A stretch of 14,406 bases of DNA from an uncultured Roseburia sp. Lineage in GTDB: Bacteria; Bacillota_A; Clostridia; Lachnospirales; Lachnospiraceae. A model generated the notes under the pieces. That model saw only the letters and a list, made by a program, of their open reading frames with translations. It had not been told where the DNA came from and ran no database searches. Position 1 is the stretch's first letter, and each line of letters starts with the position of its first letter. A program made the translations under genes and the position numbers. Location: positions 1 through 14,406 of the forward strand of contig CAAEAE010000088.1 of assembly GCA_900753715.1 (NCBI GenBank), read 5' to 3'. Shown one piece after another: positions 1 to 8,500 of the stretch.

Positions 1-304
<304 letters not shown>

Positions 305-367
305 TCATCCGCAGTGTAAACGGAGAAAAACTCCCCTGCACCGGGCTGATTTCGTATTACGGAATTT

Positions 368-396
368 ATTTTAATACAAAATTGTTTCCAGTGCAA
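368..396 (-). promoter_or_regulatory. candidate promoter of gdhA
   Basis: On the minus strand TTGCAC (391-396) is followed after 17 bases by TAAAAT (368-373). The -10 matches 5 of 6 consensus bases and the -35 only 3 of 6. It would give a leader of about 85 bases before the gdhA start at 277. No clear terminator separates it from the upstream gene, so read-through from the fatty acid operon is also possible. Confidence 0.4.
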
Positions 397-441
397 TATT
401 TTTTTCTTTACTCCGCTAAATTGTTAAAGTCGTACATTTTA

Positions 442-705
442 TCAGATCAAGCGGTAGATTAAAATGGCAAGCAGTACCCCGATAATGCTCGCGATAGTAA
501 TGCGGATAGTAAGCCCGAATGTCAGCACCAAAACGCCAAGGTCAAGTACCACAGGGCTTGTCAGTCCAAAGCTCTGTCCATAATTTAACCAACTCAAAAA
601 AGGGACTCCTGCTGTCAGTGTCCCGATAAATCCACCGAGCACGATTCCTGCCAATAAAAGCAGAAAAAGCGCCCAGGCGTTCTTTCCAAATGTTCCCTTG
701 CTCAT
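442..705 (-). CDS. small integral membrane protein, DUF4321-like
   Basis: The product is an 87-residue hydrophobic protein of unknown function. A first membrane segment covers about residues 9-31 (ALFLLLLAGIVLGGFIGTL). A polar stretch with LNYGQSFGL follows, then one or two further segments from about residue 49 to the end (LDLGVLVLTFGL, then IIGVLLAILIYRLI). The FGL...LDLGVL.LTFG pattern resembles the DUF4321 family of Firmicutes as I remember it. The frame is open back to 789, which would overlap fabT, but I place the start at 705, where a GGAG site stands 8 bases upstream; the extra 28 residues are polar and Arg/Asn-rich. It follows fabT by 25 bases and is probably co-transcribed with the fatty acid genes. 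The link to lipid synthesis is positional only. Confidence 0.75.
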   Translation of the reverse strand: MSKGTFGKNAWALFLLLLAGIVLGGFIGTLTAGVPFLSWLNYGQSFGLTSPVVLDLGVLVLTFGLTIRITIASIIGVLLAILIYRLI

Positions 706-730
706 ATGCGTTTCTCCATTTCCTTTGTCT

Positions 731-1189
731 CTATTCGTCCTGTTTCTCCGGTTCATAAACAGACTGGAAAAAATCGACAAGTTTGGCAAGAGAGTAAATT
801 AATACAGGAAGCTCCTTATCATTTAACCCTTCTTTGATATGACTGATCATACGCCAGTGAAATTCCTCGTGGTGCTTATAGGCTGCCTTTCCCTTTTCCG
901 TCAGGTAAACCCAGACCACGCGCTTATCCTGCTTACTGCGTTCCCGAATCACATATTCTTTTTCCGTGAGCCCGTCCATCGCCTTGGTGAGCGTTCCTGT
1001 GGTAACGTTCATCAGCTTTGCCACGGTGCTCATGCTCTTCGGTTCCTTTGTGCCAATCGCTTCTATAATATGGAAATCGTTATAGCTGATGTCGGTATAC
1101 GGGTCTGTCACCAGACATCTTCCTTCTATTTCCATAATATCCTTAAAAAGCCGGACCAGCAGTTCATTGAGTGTTTCATCTGTCGACAT
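731..1189 (-). CDS. fabT: MarR-family transcriptional regulator of fatty acid synthesis (FabT)
   Basis: A 152-residue MarR-family protein. The winged helix-turn-helix spans about residues 35-100: a recognition region around SMSTVAKLMNVTTGTLTKAM (52-71) and a wing with the family's D-x-R signature, DKRVVWVYLTEKG (88-100). Flanking helices at both ends form the usual dimer interface. FabT in streptococci and lactococci represses the fab operon and binds more tightly with long-chain acyl-ACP as corepressor; that is family knowledge. Here the identification rests on the position within the fab operon and on FabT-box-like palindromes at the operon promoter (8501-8562). The start is supported by a GGAG site 8 bases upstream. 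It lies last among the fab genes, 35 bases after fabH, whereas in many Firmicutes fabT comes first. Autoregulation by feedback is therefore likely. Confidence 0.85.
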   Translation of the reverse strand: MSTDETLNELLVRLFKDIMEIEGRCLVTDPYTDISYNDFHIIEAIGTKEPKSMSTVAKLMNVTTGTLTKAMDGLTEKEYVIRERSKQDKRVVWVYLTEKGKAAYKHHEEFHWRMISHIKEGLNDKELPVLIYSLAKLVDFFQSVYEPEKQDE

Positions 1190-1224
1190 ATGTCATACTC
1201 CTTATATGGCAGTCAGCCTCCAAG

Positions 1225-2205
1225 CTACCAGACCAGTACTGCCGCACCCCATGTCAGCCCTGCACCGAATCCTGCCAAAACGATTTTTTCCCCTTTCTTT
1301 ATCATACCATGATTATTTTCATTATCAAGTAAAATCGGTACGCTGGCTGCGGAAATATTTCCACATTCCTCAAGATTTGTAGGGAACTTTTCCATCGGCT
1401 GATGCAGCCGTTTTGCCACGGATTCAATGATGCGGTAATTTGCCTGATGCAACAGAAAATGGTCGATTTCCTCGACGGTAAGCCCTGCTGCAGCAACTGC
1501 CTCTTTAATCACCTCCGGCACCGTCTTCACCGCAAATTTATACACCTCCTGTCCGTTCATCGACACATAGGAAAGTGTGTTTTCATACTTTGCTGTATAT
1601 GGGTTGCTGACCGGCCGGTTATCGCAGCGCAGCACTTCTCCCCTGCTGCCGTCTGAACCCTGCACCGTACTTAGAATTCCTCGCTTTTCCCCCGTTTCCT
1701 CGCAGGCACTTAAAACAGCAGCCCCTGCACCATCTCCAAACAGTACGCAGGTGCTTCTGTCCTGCCAGTCCATAATCTTAGAAAGCGTCTCCGCCCCGAT
1801 GACAAGCGCCTTCTTATGCGTTCCGTCCTCCAAGTAGCGTCTGGCAACGTCAAGTGCGAACAGGAACCCGGAACAGGCAGCATTTAAATCAAACGCAACG
1901 GCATTTTTTGCGCCGAGTGCGCTCTGCACTTCACAGGAAAGATTCGGAAGAAATTTATCCGCTGTAACGGTCGCTGCAATGATAACATCAAGCTCCTCCG
2001 GCTGCACGCCTGCCTGATGAAGTGCCTTTTTTGCTGCCTCTGTGGCAAGCCCTGTGGTTGTCTCCTCCACAGCCAGATGGCGTGCACGGATTCCGGTACG
2101 GCTTTTAATCCACTCGTCGGAGGTATCCATAATATGGCTTAAATCTTCATTTGTGACTCTGCGCGCCGGAAGCGCGCTTCCGGTTCCTATTATTCTAATC
2201 TCCAT
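1225..2205 (-). CDS. fabH: beta-ketoacyl-ACP synthase III
   Basis: FabH condenses an acyl-CoA primer with malonyl-ACP and so starts each fatty acid chain; the primer choice (acetyl or branched) cannot be read from the sequence. At 326 residues it has the family's usual length. The catalytic triad is intact: Cys111 in DLNAACSGF, His253 in LLHQANYRI and Asn283 in CGNISAAS. The C-terminal GFGAGLTWGAA block is also typical. It begins 14 bases after accDA and precedes fabT by 35 bases, so it sits near the distal end of the operon rather than at its head as in many relatives. No internal promoter was evident. Confidence 0.96.
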   Translation of the reverse strand: MEIRIIGTGSALPARRVTNEDLSHIMDTSDEWIKSRTGIRARHLAVEETTTGLATEAAKKALHQAGVQPEELDVIIAATVTADKFLPNLSCEVQSALGAKNAVAFDLNAACSGFLFALDVARRYLEDGTHKKALVIGAETLSKIMDWQDRSTCVLFGDGAGAAVLSACEETGEKRGILSTVQGSDGSRGEVLRCDNRPVSNPYTAKYENTLSYVSMNGQEVYKFAVKTVPEVIKEAVAAAGLTVEEIDHFLLHQANYRIIESVAKRLHQPMEKFPTNLEECGNISAASVPILLDNENNHGMIKKGEKIVLAGFGAGLTWGAAVLVW

Positions 2206-2219
2206 ATCTGAAATCCTTC

Positions 2220-3911
2220 CTAAAATTTTCGGAAACGGTCATACCGCTCCGCCGCAAGCTGCTCTCCCGTCTTGCCTTCCTGCCGCTCTAAAAACTTTTT
2301 CATCTGTCCCTTCATGTTGCGGGCAATCGACTCACATGCCTTCTCATCTGCCGTTCCATATTCCGGAAGCACCTGCTCCACAACATGAAGTTCCTTTAAG
2401 TCATGCGCTGTAATCTTCATGACCTCGCTCGCCTCCTTGGCACGTTTGCCATCCTTCCAGAGAATCGATGCAAAGCCCTCCGGGGAAAGCACGCAGTAGG
2501 TCGCATTTTCAAGCATCCATACCTCATTGCCGACTGCAAGCGCCAATGCTCCGCCGCTTCCGCCTTCGCCAATCATGATACATAAAACCGGAACCTTTAA
2601 TCCCGCCATCTCGTAGAGATTTCTTGCGATTGCTTCTCCCTGACCGCGTTCCTCTGCTCCCATTCCAGGATACGCTCCCGGAGTATTTACAAATGTAATA
2701 ATTGGTCGGTGGAACTTCTCTGCCTGCTTCATCAGGCGGAGTGCCTTGCGGTAGCCCTCCGGGGACGGCATTCCGTAATTGCGCAGTGCGCAGTCTTTCA
2801 TGTCTTTTCCCTTATGAATGCCAATCACTGTCACCGGCTGTCCGTCAAGTGCTGCAATTCCGCCCACAATCGCCGGGTCATCCTTAAAATATCTGTCGCC
2901 GTGCAATTCCATGAAATCGTCAAAAATTCGTGCAATGTAATCCACCGAAGCCGGACGGTCCACATTTCTTGCTGCCTTCACCTTCTGCCATGCGTTCAAA
3001 ACGCCCGCTTTTGCCGCACGCTCTTTCATAAGCTCGGTCGGCTCATAGCTGTCATCACTGCGCAGTCTGTCAAAATTTGCATATCCGCTCAAGCCTTCGC
3101 GGTGGAAATTTAAAATCTGGTACAATGTCATTTTTAAGTTTTTGCGCTCCACAATGGCATCGACAAATCCGTGCTCTAACTGAAACTCTGCGCGCTGAAA
3201 ACCCTCCGGCAGCTTCTGTCCGATAGTCTGCTCAATGACGCGCGGACCTGCAAATCCAATCAATGCCCCCGGTTCTGCCAGAATAATGTCTCCAAGCATT
3301 GCAAAACTTGCGGTCACACCGCCTGTCGTTGGGTCTGTGAGCACCGGAACATATAAAAGTCCGGCGTCAGAATGACGTTTAAATGCCGCCGCAGTTTTTG
3401 CCATCTGCATTAACGAGACAATTCCCTCCTGCATTCTCGCCCCGCCGGAACAACAGAATAAAATCACCGGAAGCCTTAGCTCCGTCGCTTTTTCTACGGC
3501 AAGCGCAATTTTTTCTCCTACTACGTGTCCCATGCTGCTCATAAGAAATCTTGCATCGCAGATTCCAAGCACTGTCTCAAGCCCGAAAATCCGGCACTTT
3601 CCAACGGTCACTGCCTCGTGCAGCCCGGTCTTTTCCTTTGCCGCCGCAACCTTCTTATCATACTCCGGAAAGTCTAGTGGATTTGTCATCTCAAGGTCTT
3701 CAAACCATGGTTCAAAACTCTTTGCATCTGCCACCATGCGAATCCGGTTGCTCGTGCGCACCCGGAAATAATTTCCGCACTCATAGCAGACATATTTATT
3801 TTTTTCTGTCTCTTCTTTATCAATTTCCCTGCCACATGCCGGACACACAATCGTTGCCGGCTTTTCTTCTTTCGGCTCTTCTGTCACTACTTTTTTCTGA
3901 AATAAAGCCAT
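2220..3911 (-). CDS. accDA: acetyl-CoA carboxylase carboxyltransferase, fused beta (AccD) and alpha (AccA) subunits
   Basis: One 563-residue frame holds both carboxyltransferase subunits, which move CO2 from carboxybiotin to acetyl-CoA to form malonyl-CoA. The AccD part (about 1-285) begins with the zinc ribbon Cys23-x2-Cys26 and Cys42-x2-Cys45, followed by SGGARMQEG (155-163) and [10 protein letters not shown] (193-202). The AccA part (about 296-563) has [16 protein letters not shown] (409-424) and [12 protein letters not shown] (447-458). Compared with free-standing AccA, the first roughly 45 residues are missing, so the fusion is shorter than the two separate subunits together. Position 409 is Asn where I expect Asp in many AccA proteins (DTPGAYPG). 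It lies 14 bases after fabZ. The partner subunits AccB (biotin carrier) and AccC (biotin carboxylase) are not in this cluster and must be encoded elsewhere if the enzyme works in the usual way. Confidence 0.95.
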   Translation of the reverse strand: MALFQKKVVTEEPKEEKPATIVCPACGREIDKEETEKNKYVCYECGNYFRVRTSNRIRMVADAKSFEPWFEDLEMTNPLDFPEYDKKVAAAKEKTGLHEAVTVGKCRIFGLETVLGICDARFLMSSMGHVVGEKIALAVEKATELRLPVILFCCSGGARMQEGIVSLMQMAKTAAAFKRHSDAGLLYVPVLTDPTTGGVTASFAMLGDIILAEPGALIGFAGPRVIEQTIGQKLPEGFQRAEFQLEHGFVDAIVERKNLKMTLYQILNFHREGLSGYANFDRLRSDDSYEPTELMKERAAKAGVLNAWQKVKAARNVDRPASVDYIARIFDDFMELHGDRYFKDDPAIVGGIAALDGQPVTVIGIHKGKDMKDCALRNYGMPSPEGYRKALRLMKQAEKFHRPIITFVNTPGAYPGMGAEERGQGEAIARNLYEMAGLKVPVLCIMIGEGGSGGALALAVGNEVWMLENATYCVLSPEGFASILWKDGKRAKEASEVMKITAHDLKELHVVEQVLPEYGTADEKACESIARNMKGQMKKFLERQEGKTGEQLAAERYDRFRKF

Positions 3912-3925
3912 CTTTCTCTCCTCCG

Positions 3926-4354
3926 TTAGCCGATTGCAAACGTCAGCTCTGCGATACAGACTATTTTTCCATCCACGGATGCAACTGCCTTTCCCACGCC
4001 GATGGGACCTTTTTGCCGGATAATCTCCGTCTCAAGCGTCAGCACATCCCCCGGCACAACCTTCTGCTTGAATTTTGCACTGTTAATTCCCGCAAAATAA
4101 GCCGTTTTTCCACGATTTTCTTCCAACCCAAGAATTGCAACCGCTCCGGTCTGCGCCAGTGCCTCAATGATTAGCACGCCCGGCATCACCGGTTCTCCCG
4201 GAAAATGTCCTGCAAAATAAGGTTCTGCGTAGGTGACGCTCTTTTTTGCCACCGCACGTTTTCCATATTCAATCTCTTCCACAGTATCAATCAAAAGAAA
4301 CGGATGACGGTGTGGGAGAATCTCCATAATTTGTTTTGTCGTTAAAACTGACAT
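3926..4354 (-). CDS. fabZ: 3-hydroxyacyl-ACP dehydratase
   Basis: A 142-residue hotdog-fold dehydratase that removes water from 3-hydroxyacyl-ACP during chain elongation. The N-terminal [11 protein letters not shown] motif is present (13-23). The active-site helix block [20 protein letters not shown] (48-67) supplies the catalytic His50 and Glu64. The length is that of a normal FabZ. The start lies only 2 bases after the fabF stop, implying translational coupling. In many clostridial clusters accB lies between fabF and fabZ and accC follows fabZ; neither is present here. No FabA-type or FabM isomerase gene is seen in the window, so the route to unsaturated acids cannot be told. Confidence 0.96.
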   Translation of the reverse strand: MSVLTTKQIMEILPHRHPFLLIDTVEEIEYGKRAVAKKSVTYAEPYFAGHFPGEPVMPGVLIIEALAQTGAVAILGLEENRGKTAYFAGINSAKFKQKVVPGDVLTLETEIIRQKGPIGVGKAVASVDGKIVCIAELTFAIG

Positions 4355-4356
4355 CC

Positions 4357-5592
4357 TTATACCTCATATTTTTTCAGCAGAATACTGGCGTTATGTCCGC
4401 CAAATCCTAGCGAATTGCTCAGTGCACACGAAACGTCCATCTGCACGGCTTCCTTACAATAGTCAAGGTCAAGCTCCTCATCCGGTGTCTTGTAGCCGAC
4501 CGTCGCATGCACATATCCCTCTTCCATCTCCTTGACGCAGGTGATAAATTCAATCGCTCCCGCCGCACCGAGCAGATGGCCAATCATGGACTTTGTTGAA
4601 TTAACCTTTAATTTTTTTGCATGCTCACCAAAGGTAAGTTTGATGGCTCTTGTCTCAAACAAATCGTTGTGATGTGTTGAGGTTCCATGTGCGTTGATAT
4701 ACGGAATATCTTCCGGCGCAAGTCCCGCATCCCGGATTGCGGCAGTCATTGCATAAGCTGCCCCGGAACCATCCTCTGCCGGAGAGGTGATGTGGTACGC
4801 ATCGGAAGAACAGCCGTAGCCTGCCACCTCTGCGTAGATTTTTGCCCCTCTTGCCTTTGCATGTTCAAGTTCTTCCAATACTACAACCGCTGCGCCCTCG
4901 CCCATGACAAATCCACTGCGTTCTTTATCAAACGGAATGGAACAGCGTGTCGGGTCGGACTCACTTGTGAGTGCGGTCAGGGAAGAAAATCCGGCAATTC
5001 CAATCGGACAGATTGCTGCCTCTGTACCGCCTGCCACCATCACGTCTGCTTCCCCGTACTGGATGCTCCGGAACGCTTCGCCGATGGTGTTCGTTCCTGT
5101 CGCACAGGCTGTCACAACGTTTAAGCTCTTTCCTTTTAACCCGAACTGGATAGACACATTTCCTGCCGCCATATTGGAAATCATAAGCGGTACTAAAAGC
5201 GGAGCCACACGTCCCGGTCCCTTTTCATTTAATTTTTTCTCTTCCCGCTCTAATGCCTGTAAACTTCCGGTTCCACTTCCGATGGCACAGCCCACACGAA
5301 AGGCGTCCTCTTTTTCCATGTCAAGCGCCGCATCCGCAATCGCCTCTTTTGCCGCCGCTACCGCATACTGACAGAATAATTCCATCCGCTTTGCCGCCTT
5401 CGGGTCCATGTAATTTTTTGCATCAAAATCCTTTACTTCCGCCGCAAGATGACATTTGTATTCGGAAGCATCAAAATGTGTAATCTCACCAAATCCTGTC
5501 TTTTCTTCCTTTACACTCTGCCAAAATTCTTTTACGCTGTTTCCGATGGGGGTAATCGCTCCCATTCCGGTTACCACAACTCGTCTGCTCAT
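4357..5592 (-). CDS. fabF: beta-ketoacyl-ACP synthase II
   Basis: FabF carries out the elongation condensations with malonyl-ACP. The protein is 411 residues long, as expected. The nucleophile is Cys163 in [15 protein letters not shown]; the two catalytic histidines are His302 in [11 protein letters not shown] and His339 in [13 protein letters not shown]. The C-terminal [11 protein letters not shown] block (393-403) is typical. At 307-308 the sequence reads His-His where Pro plus a variable residue is common in relatives, a minor difference next to the active-site loop. It starts 10 bases after fabG and ends 2 bases before fabZ. Confidence 0.96.
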   Translation of the reverse strand: MSRRVVVTGMGAITPIGNSVKEFWQSVKEEKTGFGEITHFDASEYKCHLAAEVKDFDAKNYMDPKAAKRMELFCQYAVAAAKEAIADAALDMEKEDAFRVGCAIGSGTGSLQALEREEKKLNEKGPGRVAPLLVPLMISNMAAGNVSIQFGLKGKSLNVVTACATGTNTIGEAFRSIQYGEADVMVAGGTEAAICPIGIAGFSSLTALTSESDPTRCSIPFDKERSGFVMGEGAAVVVLEELEHAKARGAKIYAEVAGYGCSSDAYHITSPAEDGSGAAYAMTAAIRDAGLAPEDIPYINAHGTSTHHNDLFETRAIKLTFGEHAKKLKVNSTKSMIGHLLGAAGAIEFITCVKEMEEGYVHATVGYKTPDEELDLDYCKEAVQMDVSCALSNSLGFGGHNASILLKKYEV

Positions 5593-5602
5593 ATCTGCCT
5601 CC

Positions 5603-6349
5603 TTAAATACTCATGCCGCCGTCCACACAGATTACCTGACCTGTGAGATACGATGCCTTATCCGATGCAAGAAATGCAACGACATCCGCAATGTCCTGCG
5701 GTGTTCCTACCCTCTGTAACGGTATTTTCTCCTCTAATGCGTCCTTTGCCGCCTGCGGCATCTGCTCTGTCATATCCGTTGCAATAAATCCCGGTGCCAC
5801 TGCATTACAGGTAATCCCTCTAGAGGAAAGCTCGCGTGCCACACTCTTTGTCAGCCCAATCACGCCCGCCTTGCTCGCGCTGTAATTCGCCTGCCCGGCA
5901 TTTCCCAAAACCCCGGATACCGAAGAAATATTGATGATTTTTCCGGAACGCTGTTTTAACAGATAGCGTGACAAATGTCTGATTGTATGAAAGGTTCCTT
6001 TTAAATTGGTGCTAAGAACGGCGTCAAATTCCTCCTCCGTCATCTTCATCACCAGATTATCTCTTGTAATCCCGGCATTATTGACCAATACGTCGATATG
6101 TCCGTGTTCCTTTAAAAGCTTTTGTATCATCTCTCCACAAGCGTTAAAGTCTGCAACATTGCACTGATAAGTCTCCGCTTTTCCGCCTGCCGCGCGGATT
6201 TCCTCTGCGACTTTCTCGGCGCGCTCCCTTGAGCCGTTGTAGTTGATGATAACAAACATGCCATCTGCCGCTAATGTCTTTGCAATAGCGCTTCCGATTC
6301 CCCTGCCTGCCCCCGTGACAAGCGCAATCTTTTCCTGGTTCTCCTGCAT
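5603..6349 (-). CDS. fabG: 3-oxoacyl-ACP reductase
   Basis: A 248-residue short-chain dehydrogenase that reduces 3-oxoacyl-ACP with NADPH. The nucleotide-binding motif TGAGRGIGSAIA (12-23), the NNAG motif (90-93), and the catalytic Ser143, Tyr156 and Lys160 (NISSVSGVLGNAGQANYSASK region, 140-160) are all present. The C-terminal YLTGQVICVDGGMSI ending is characteristic of FabG rather than other family members. It lies between fabD (25 bases upstream) and fabF (10 bases downstream), which fixes the role within fatty acid synthesis. Confidence 0.96.
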   Translation of the reverse strand: MQENQEKIALVTGAGRGIGSAIAKTLAADGMFVIINYNGSRERAEKVAEEIRAAGGKAETYQCNVADFNACGEMIQKLLKEHGHIDVLVNNAGITRDNLVMKMTEEEFDAVLSTNLKGTFHTIRHLSRYLLKQRSGKIINISSVSGVLGNAGQANYSASKAGVIGLTKSVARELSSRGITCNAVAPGFIATDMTEQMPQAAKDALEEKIPLQRVGTPQDIADVVAFLASDKASYLTGQVICVDGGMSI

Positions 6350-6374
6350 CCTGTTCCTCTCTTACGCCTGGCTT

Positions 6375-7298
6375 TTAGCGTCCCTGCGTTTCTATATATT
6401 TTTCAAAATCTTCTAATTTATCAATGCTGACACAGCTTACATTCGGATTGATTTTCTTTAAAAATCCGGTAAGCGTTCTGCCCGGTCCGATTTCCACGAA
6501 TTCATCCACACCGTCTGCAATCATGCGCTCGACGCTCTGCTGCCAGCGCACGGAAGATGACACCTGAAGACGTAAGAGTTCTTTTACCGGCTCCGCTGTT
6601 GTCACATAGTCCGCTGTCACATTTGACAGATACGGAATCTTCGGCTCATGCACCGTCACTGTTTCAAGTTCCCCGGCAAGCTGCTCCCCGGCTTCTTTTA
6701 ACATCGGTGAATGGAACGGGCCGCTGACCTTAAGCGGAACAATTCTTCTTGCCCCTGCCTCTTTTAAGGCTTCTCCTGCCGCCGCAACCGCGCGCTCTTC
6801 CCCGGTGATGACAATCTGTCCCGGACAATTATAGTTTGCAATGGAAACCATTCCTTCGGTCTGTTCGCATACGGACTCAATCACATCTGATGCAAGCCCC
6901 AACACTGCCGCCATGGCACCGCCTACCGGCACTGCCTTTTGCATATAGATTCCTCTCTTTCGCACCAGTGCAAACGCATCTTTCCGTGTCAGAACGCCCG
7001 CTGCAATGAGTGCACCGTATTCACCAAGACTTAAGCCTGCGGTTACATCCGCCGTTACGCCTTTTTCCTGCAATGCTGCAAGAATTGCCGCCTCTGCGGT
7101 CAGCATACAAATCTGTGTGTACTCTGTGATATGTATCTGCTCGTTTGGCTGAAAGCACAGCGCTTCCACGTCAAGCATTGCGCTTATCGATGCCTCCTTA
7201 AAAACCTCTCTGCAAACCGGAATCTGCTCATAGAATCCCTGCGCCATTCCGATGTACTGGGAACCCTGTCCCGGAAAAAGAAATGCCCGTTTTCCCAT
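6375..7298 (-). CDS. fabD: malonyl-CoA:ACP transacylase
   Basis: FabD loads malonyl groups from CoA onto ACP. The 307-residue protein shows the N-terminal FPGQGSQYIGM motif (8-18), the nucleophile Ser90 in AGLSLGEYGAL, Arg115 that binds the malonyl carboxylate, and catalytic His196 in SGPFHSPML. The GLSLGEY form (Leu rather than His before the Ser) is, from memory, usual in Gram-positive FabD proteins. A C-terminal EIGPGRTLTGFLKKI motif is also typical. It follows fabK by 19 bases. Confidence 0.96.
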   Translation of the reverse strand: MGKRAFLFPGQGSQYIGMAQGFYEQIPVCREVFKEASISAMLDVEALCFQPNEQIHITEYTQICMLTAEAAILAALQEKGVTADVTAGLSLGEYGALIAAGVLTRKDAFALVRKRGIYMQKAVPVGGAMAAVLGLASDVIESVCEQTEGMVSIANYNCPGQIVITGEERAVAAAGEALKEAGARRIVPLKVSGPFHSPMLKEAGEQLAGELETVTVHEPKIPYLSNVTADYVTTAEPVKELLRLQVSSSVRWQQSVERMIADGVDEFVEIGPGRTLTGFLKKINPNVSCVSIDKLEDFEKYIETQGR

Positions 7299-7317
7299 TG
7301 TCTGTATCCTGCCCTTT

Positions 7318-8241
7318 CTATCTGTTTAACAGTTCATCTGCCTCTGTCATCAGCTCTTCTACGATTTCCTTACAGCTCTGCTGTTTTTTTACCAGCCCGG
7401 CGCACTGCCCTGCCATCAGGCTTCCGTTCTTCACATCGCCGTCCATGACTGCCTTGCGTAAAGAACCGAGTGTCAGCTGTTCAAGCTCCTCAAAGGAAGC
7501 GCCTTCCTTTTCCATGCGCAGATATTCTCTGCTCATCTGGTTGCGCAGCACGCGGATTGGATGTCCGGTGCTCATGCCGGTCACTTCCGAGTCAATATCC
7601 TTCGCCTTAATGATACGTTCTTTGTAGTTTTCGTGCGCGATGGATTCTTTTGCCGTCACAAAACGGGTTCCAAGCTGCACACCCTCGGCTCCGAGCATCA
7701 TTGCCGCCGCAACGCCTCTGCCGTCTGCAATTCCTCCCGCCGCAATGACCGGAATATTAACCGCATCCACCACCTGTGGCACCAGTGTCATCGTTGTCTG
7801 TGCCCCGATGTGTCCGCCGGATTCCATTCCCTCTGCCACAACCGCATCGGCGCCCCCGCGCTCCATCAGCTTTGCCATCGCAACACTTGCCACAACCGGA
7901 ATTACGACAACGCCCGCCGCTTTCCAGTCATCCATGAATTTTGCCGGATTGCCGGCGCCTGTGGTAACTACCTTCACGCCCTCTTCGATGACAATTTTTG
8001 CCACCTCCGGGGCATTTGGATTTAACAGCATGACATTGACTCCAAACGGACGGTCCGTCAGTTTCTTCGCCTGTCGTATCTGCTCTCTCACCACCTCCGG
8101 CGGTGCACTTGCCGCTCCGATGATTCCAAGCCCTCCCGCATTGGATACGGCTGCCGCAAGATGGTACTCAGCCACCCATGCCATGCCGCCCTGAATGACG
8201 GGATATGTCGTCCCCAATAATCTGCTTACCCTCGTTTCCAT
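7318..8241 (-). CDS. fabK: flavin-dependent enoyl-ACP reductase II
   Basis: FabK is the FMN-dependent enoyl-ACP reductase that completes each elongation round; it belongs to the nitronate monooxygenase-like TIM-barrel group and is unrelated to FabI. The 307-residue sequence has the N-terminal YPVIQGGMAWVA motif (13-24), the loop GMESGGHIG (138-146) with His144 at the same number as the catalytic His I recall for the pneumococcal enzyme, and FMN-phosphate motifs IAAGGIADGRG (166-176) and GAEGVQLGTRF (184-194). It lies 9 bases after acpP. FabK enzymes are generally insensitive to triclosan, so the cell should be too unless a FabI is encoded elsewhere. Confidence 0.95.
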   Translation of the reverse strand: METRVSRLLGTTYPVIQGGMAWVAEYHLAAAVSNAGGLGIIGAASAPPEVVREQIRQAKKLTDRPFGVNVMLLNPNAPEVAKIVIEEGVKVVTTGAGNPAKFMDDWKAAGVVVIPVVASVAMAKLMERGGADAVVAEGMESGGHIGAQTTMTLVPQVVDAVNIPVIAAGGIADGRGVAAAMMLGAEGVQLGTRFVTAKESIAHENYKERIIKAKDIDSEVTGMSTGHPIRVLRNQMSREYLRMEKEGASFEELEQLTLGSLRKAVMDGDVKNGSLMAGQCAGLVKKQQSCKEIVEELMTEADELLNR

Positions 8242-8250
8242 CCCGTCTGC

Positions 8251-8475
8251 TTACTCCTTTGCGCTAAGGTACTCCATCACATCGTTTACGGTTTTGATAT
8301 TTTCCAAATCTTCCGAAGGAATGGACACGCCAAATTCCTCCTCCAATGCCATCACCAGTTCAAATAAATCGAGGGAATCTGCTCCGAGGTCGTCCTTGAA
8401 GCTGGACTCCGGTGTAATGGTGCTCTCCTCTACATTCAACTGCTCTGCGATAATTTTCTTCATTTTTTCTAACAT
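8251..8475 (-). CDS. acpP: acyl carrier protein
   Basis: A 74-residue acidic four-helix carrier protein. The phosphopantetheine attachment site is Ser34 in [15 protein letters not shown], and helix II plus the [16 protein letters not shown] stretch are typical. As first gene of the operon it supplies the carrier for all downstream enzymes. I use the ATG at 8475; the next in-frame Met (codon 5) has no ribosome binding site. The upstream AAAGGA (8488-8493) is 12 bases from the ATG, a longer gap than for the other genes here. The leader between the promoter and the gene contains the four operator-like palindromes. Confidence 0.96.
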   Translation of the reverse strand: MLEKMKKIIAEQLNVEESTITPESSFKDDLGADSLDLFELVMALEEEFGVSIPSEDLENIKTVNDVMEYLSAKE

Positions 8476-8500
8476 TGGTCTGATTCATCCTTTCAATTTG

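Noticed and set aside
321..336. Short GGAG/CTCC hairpin in the gdhA leader as a possible terminator or riboswitch
   Set aside because: Only four or five pairs with no T-run and no recognised aptamer motifs.
706..789. Longer N-terminus for the DUF4321-like protein
   Set aside because: It would overlap the fabT end with polar residues and lacks a ribosome binding site, while the ATG at 705 has a GGAG at proper distance.
3551..4174. 207-residue open frame on the plus strand
   Set aside because: Antisense to accDA and fabZ, no motif, no ribosome binding site.
7015..7044. Leu in place of His in the FabD GHSLGEY motif as a possible active-site defect
   Set aside because: The GLSLGEY form is, as I recall, normal for Gram-positive FabD; the Ser, His and Arg catalytic residues are intact.
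7640..8194. 184-residue open frame on the plus strand
   Set aside because: Lies antisense inside fabK, is Ala/Pro/Ser/Thr-rich with no domain, and has no ribosome binding site; a mirror of fabK codon use.
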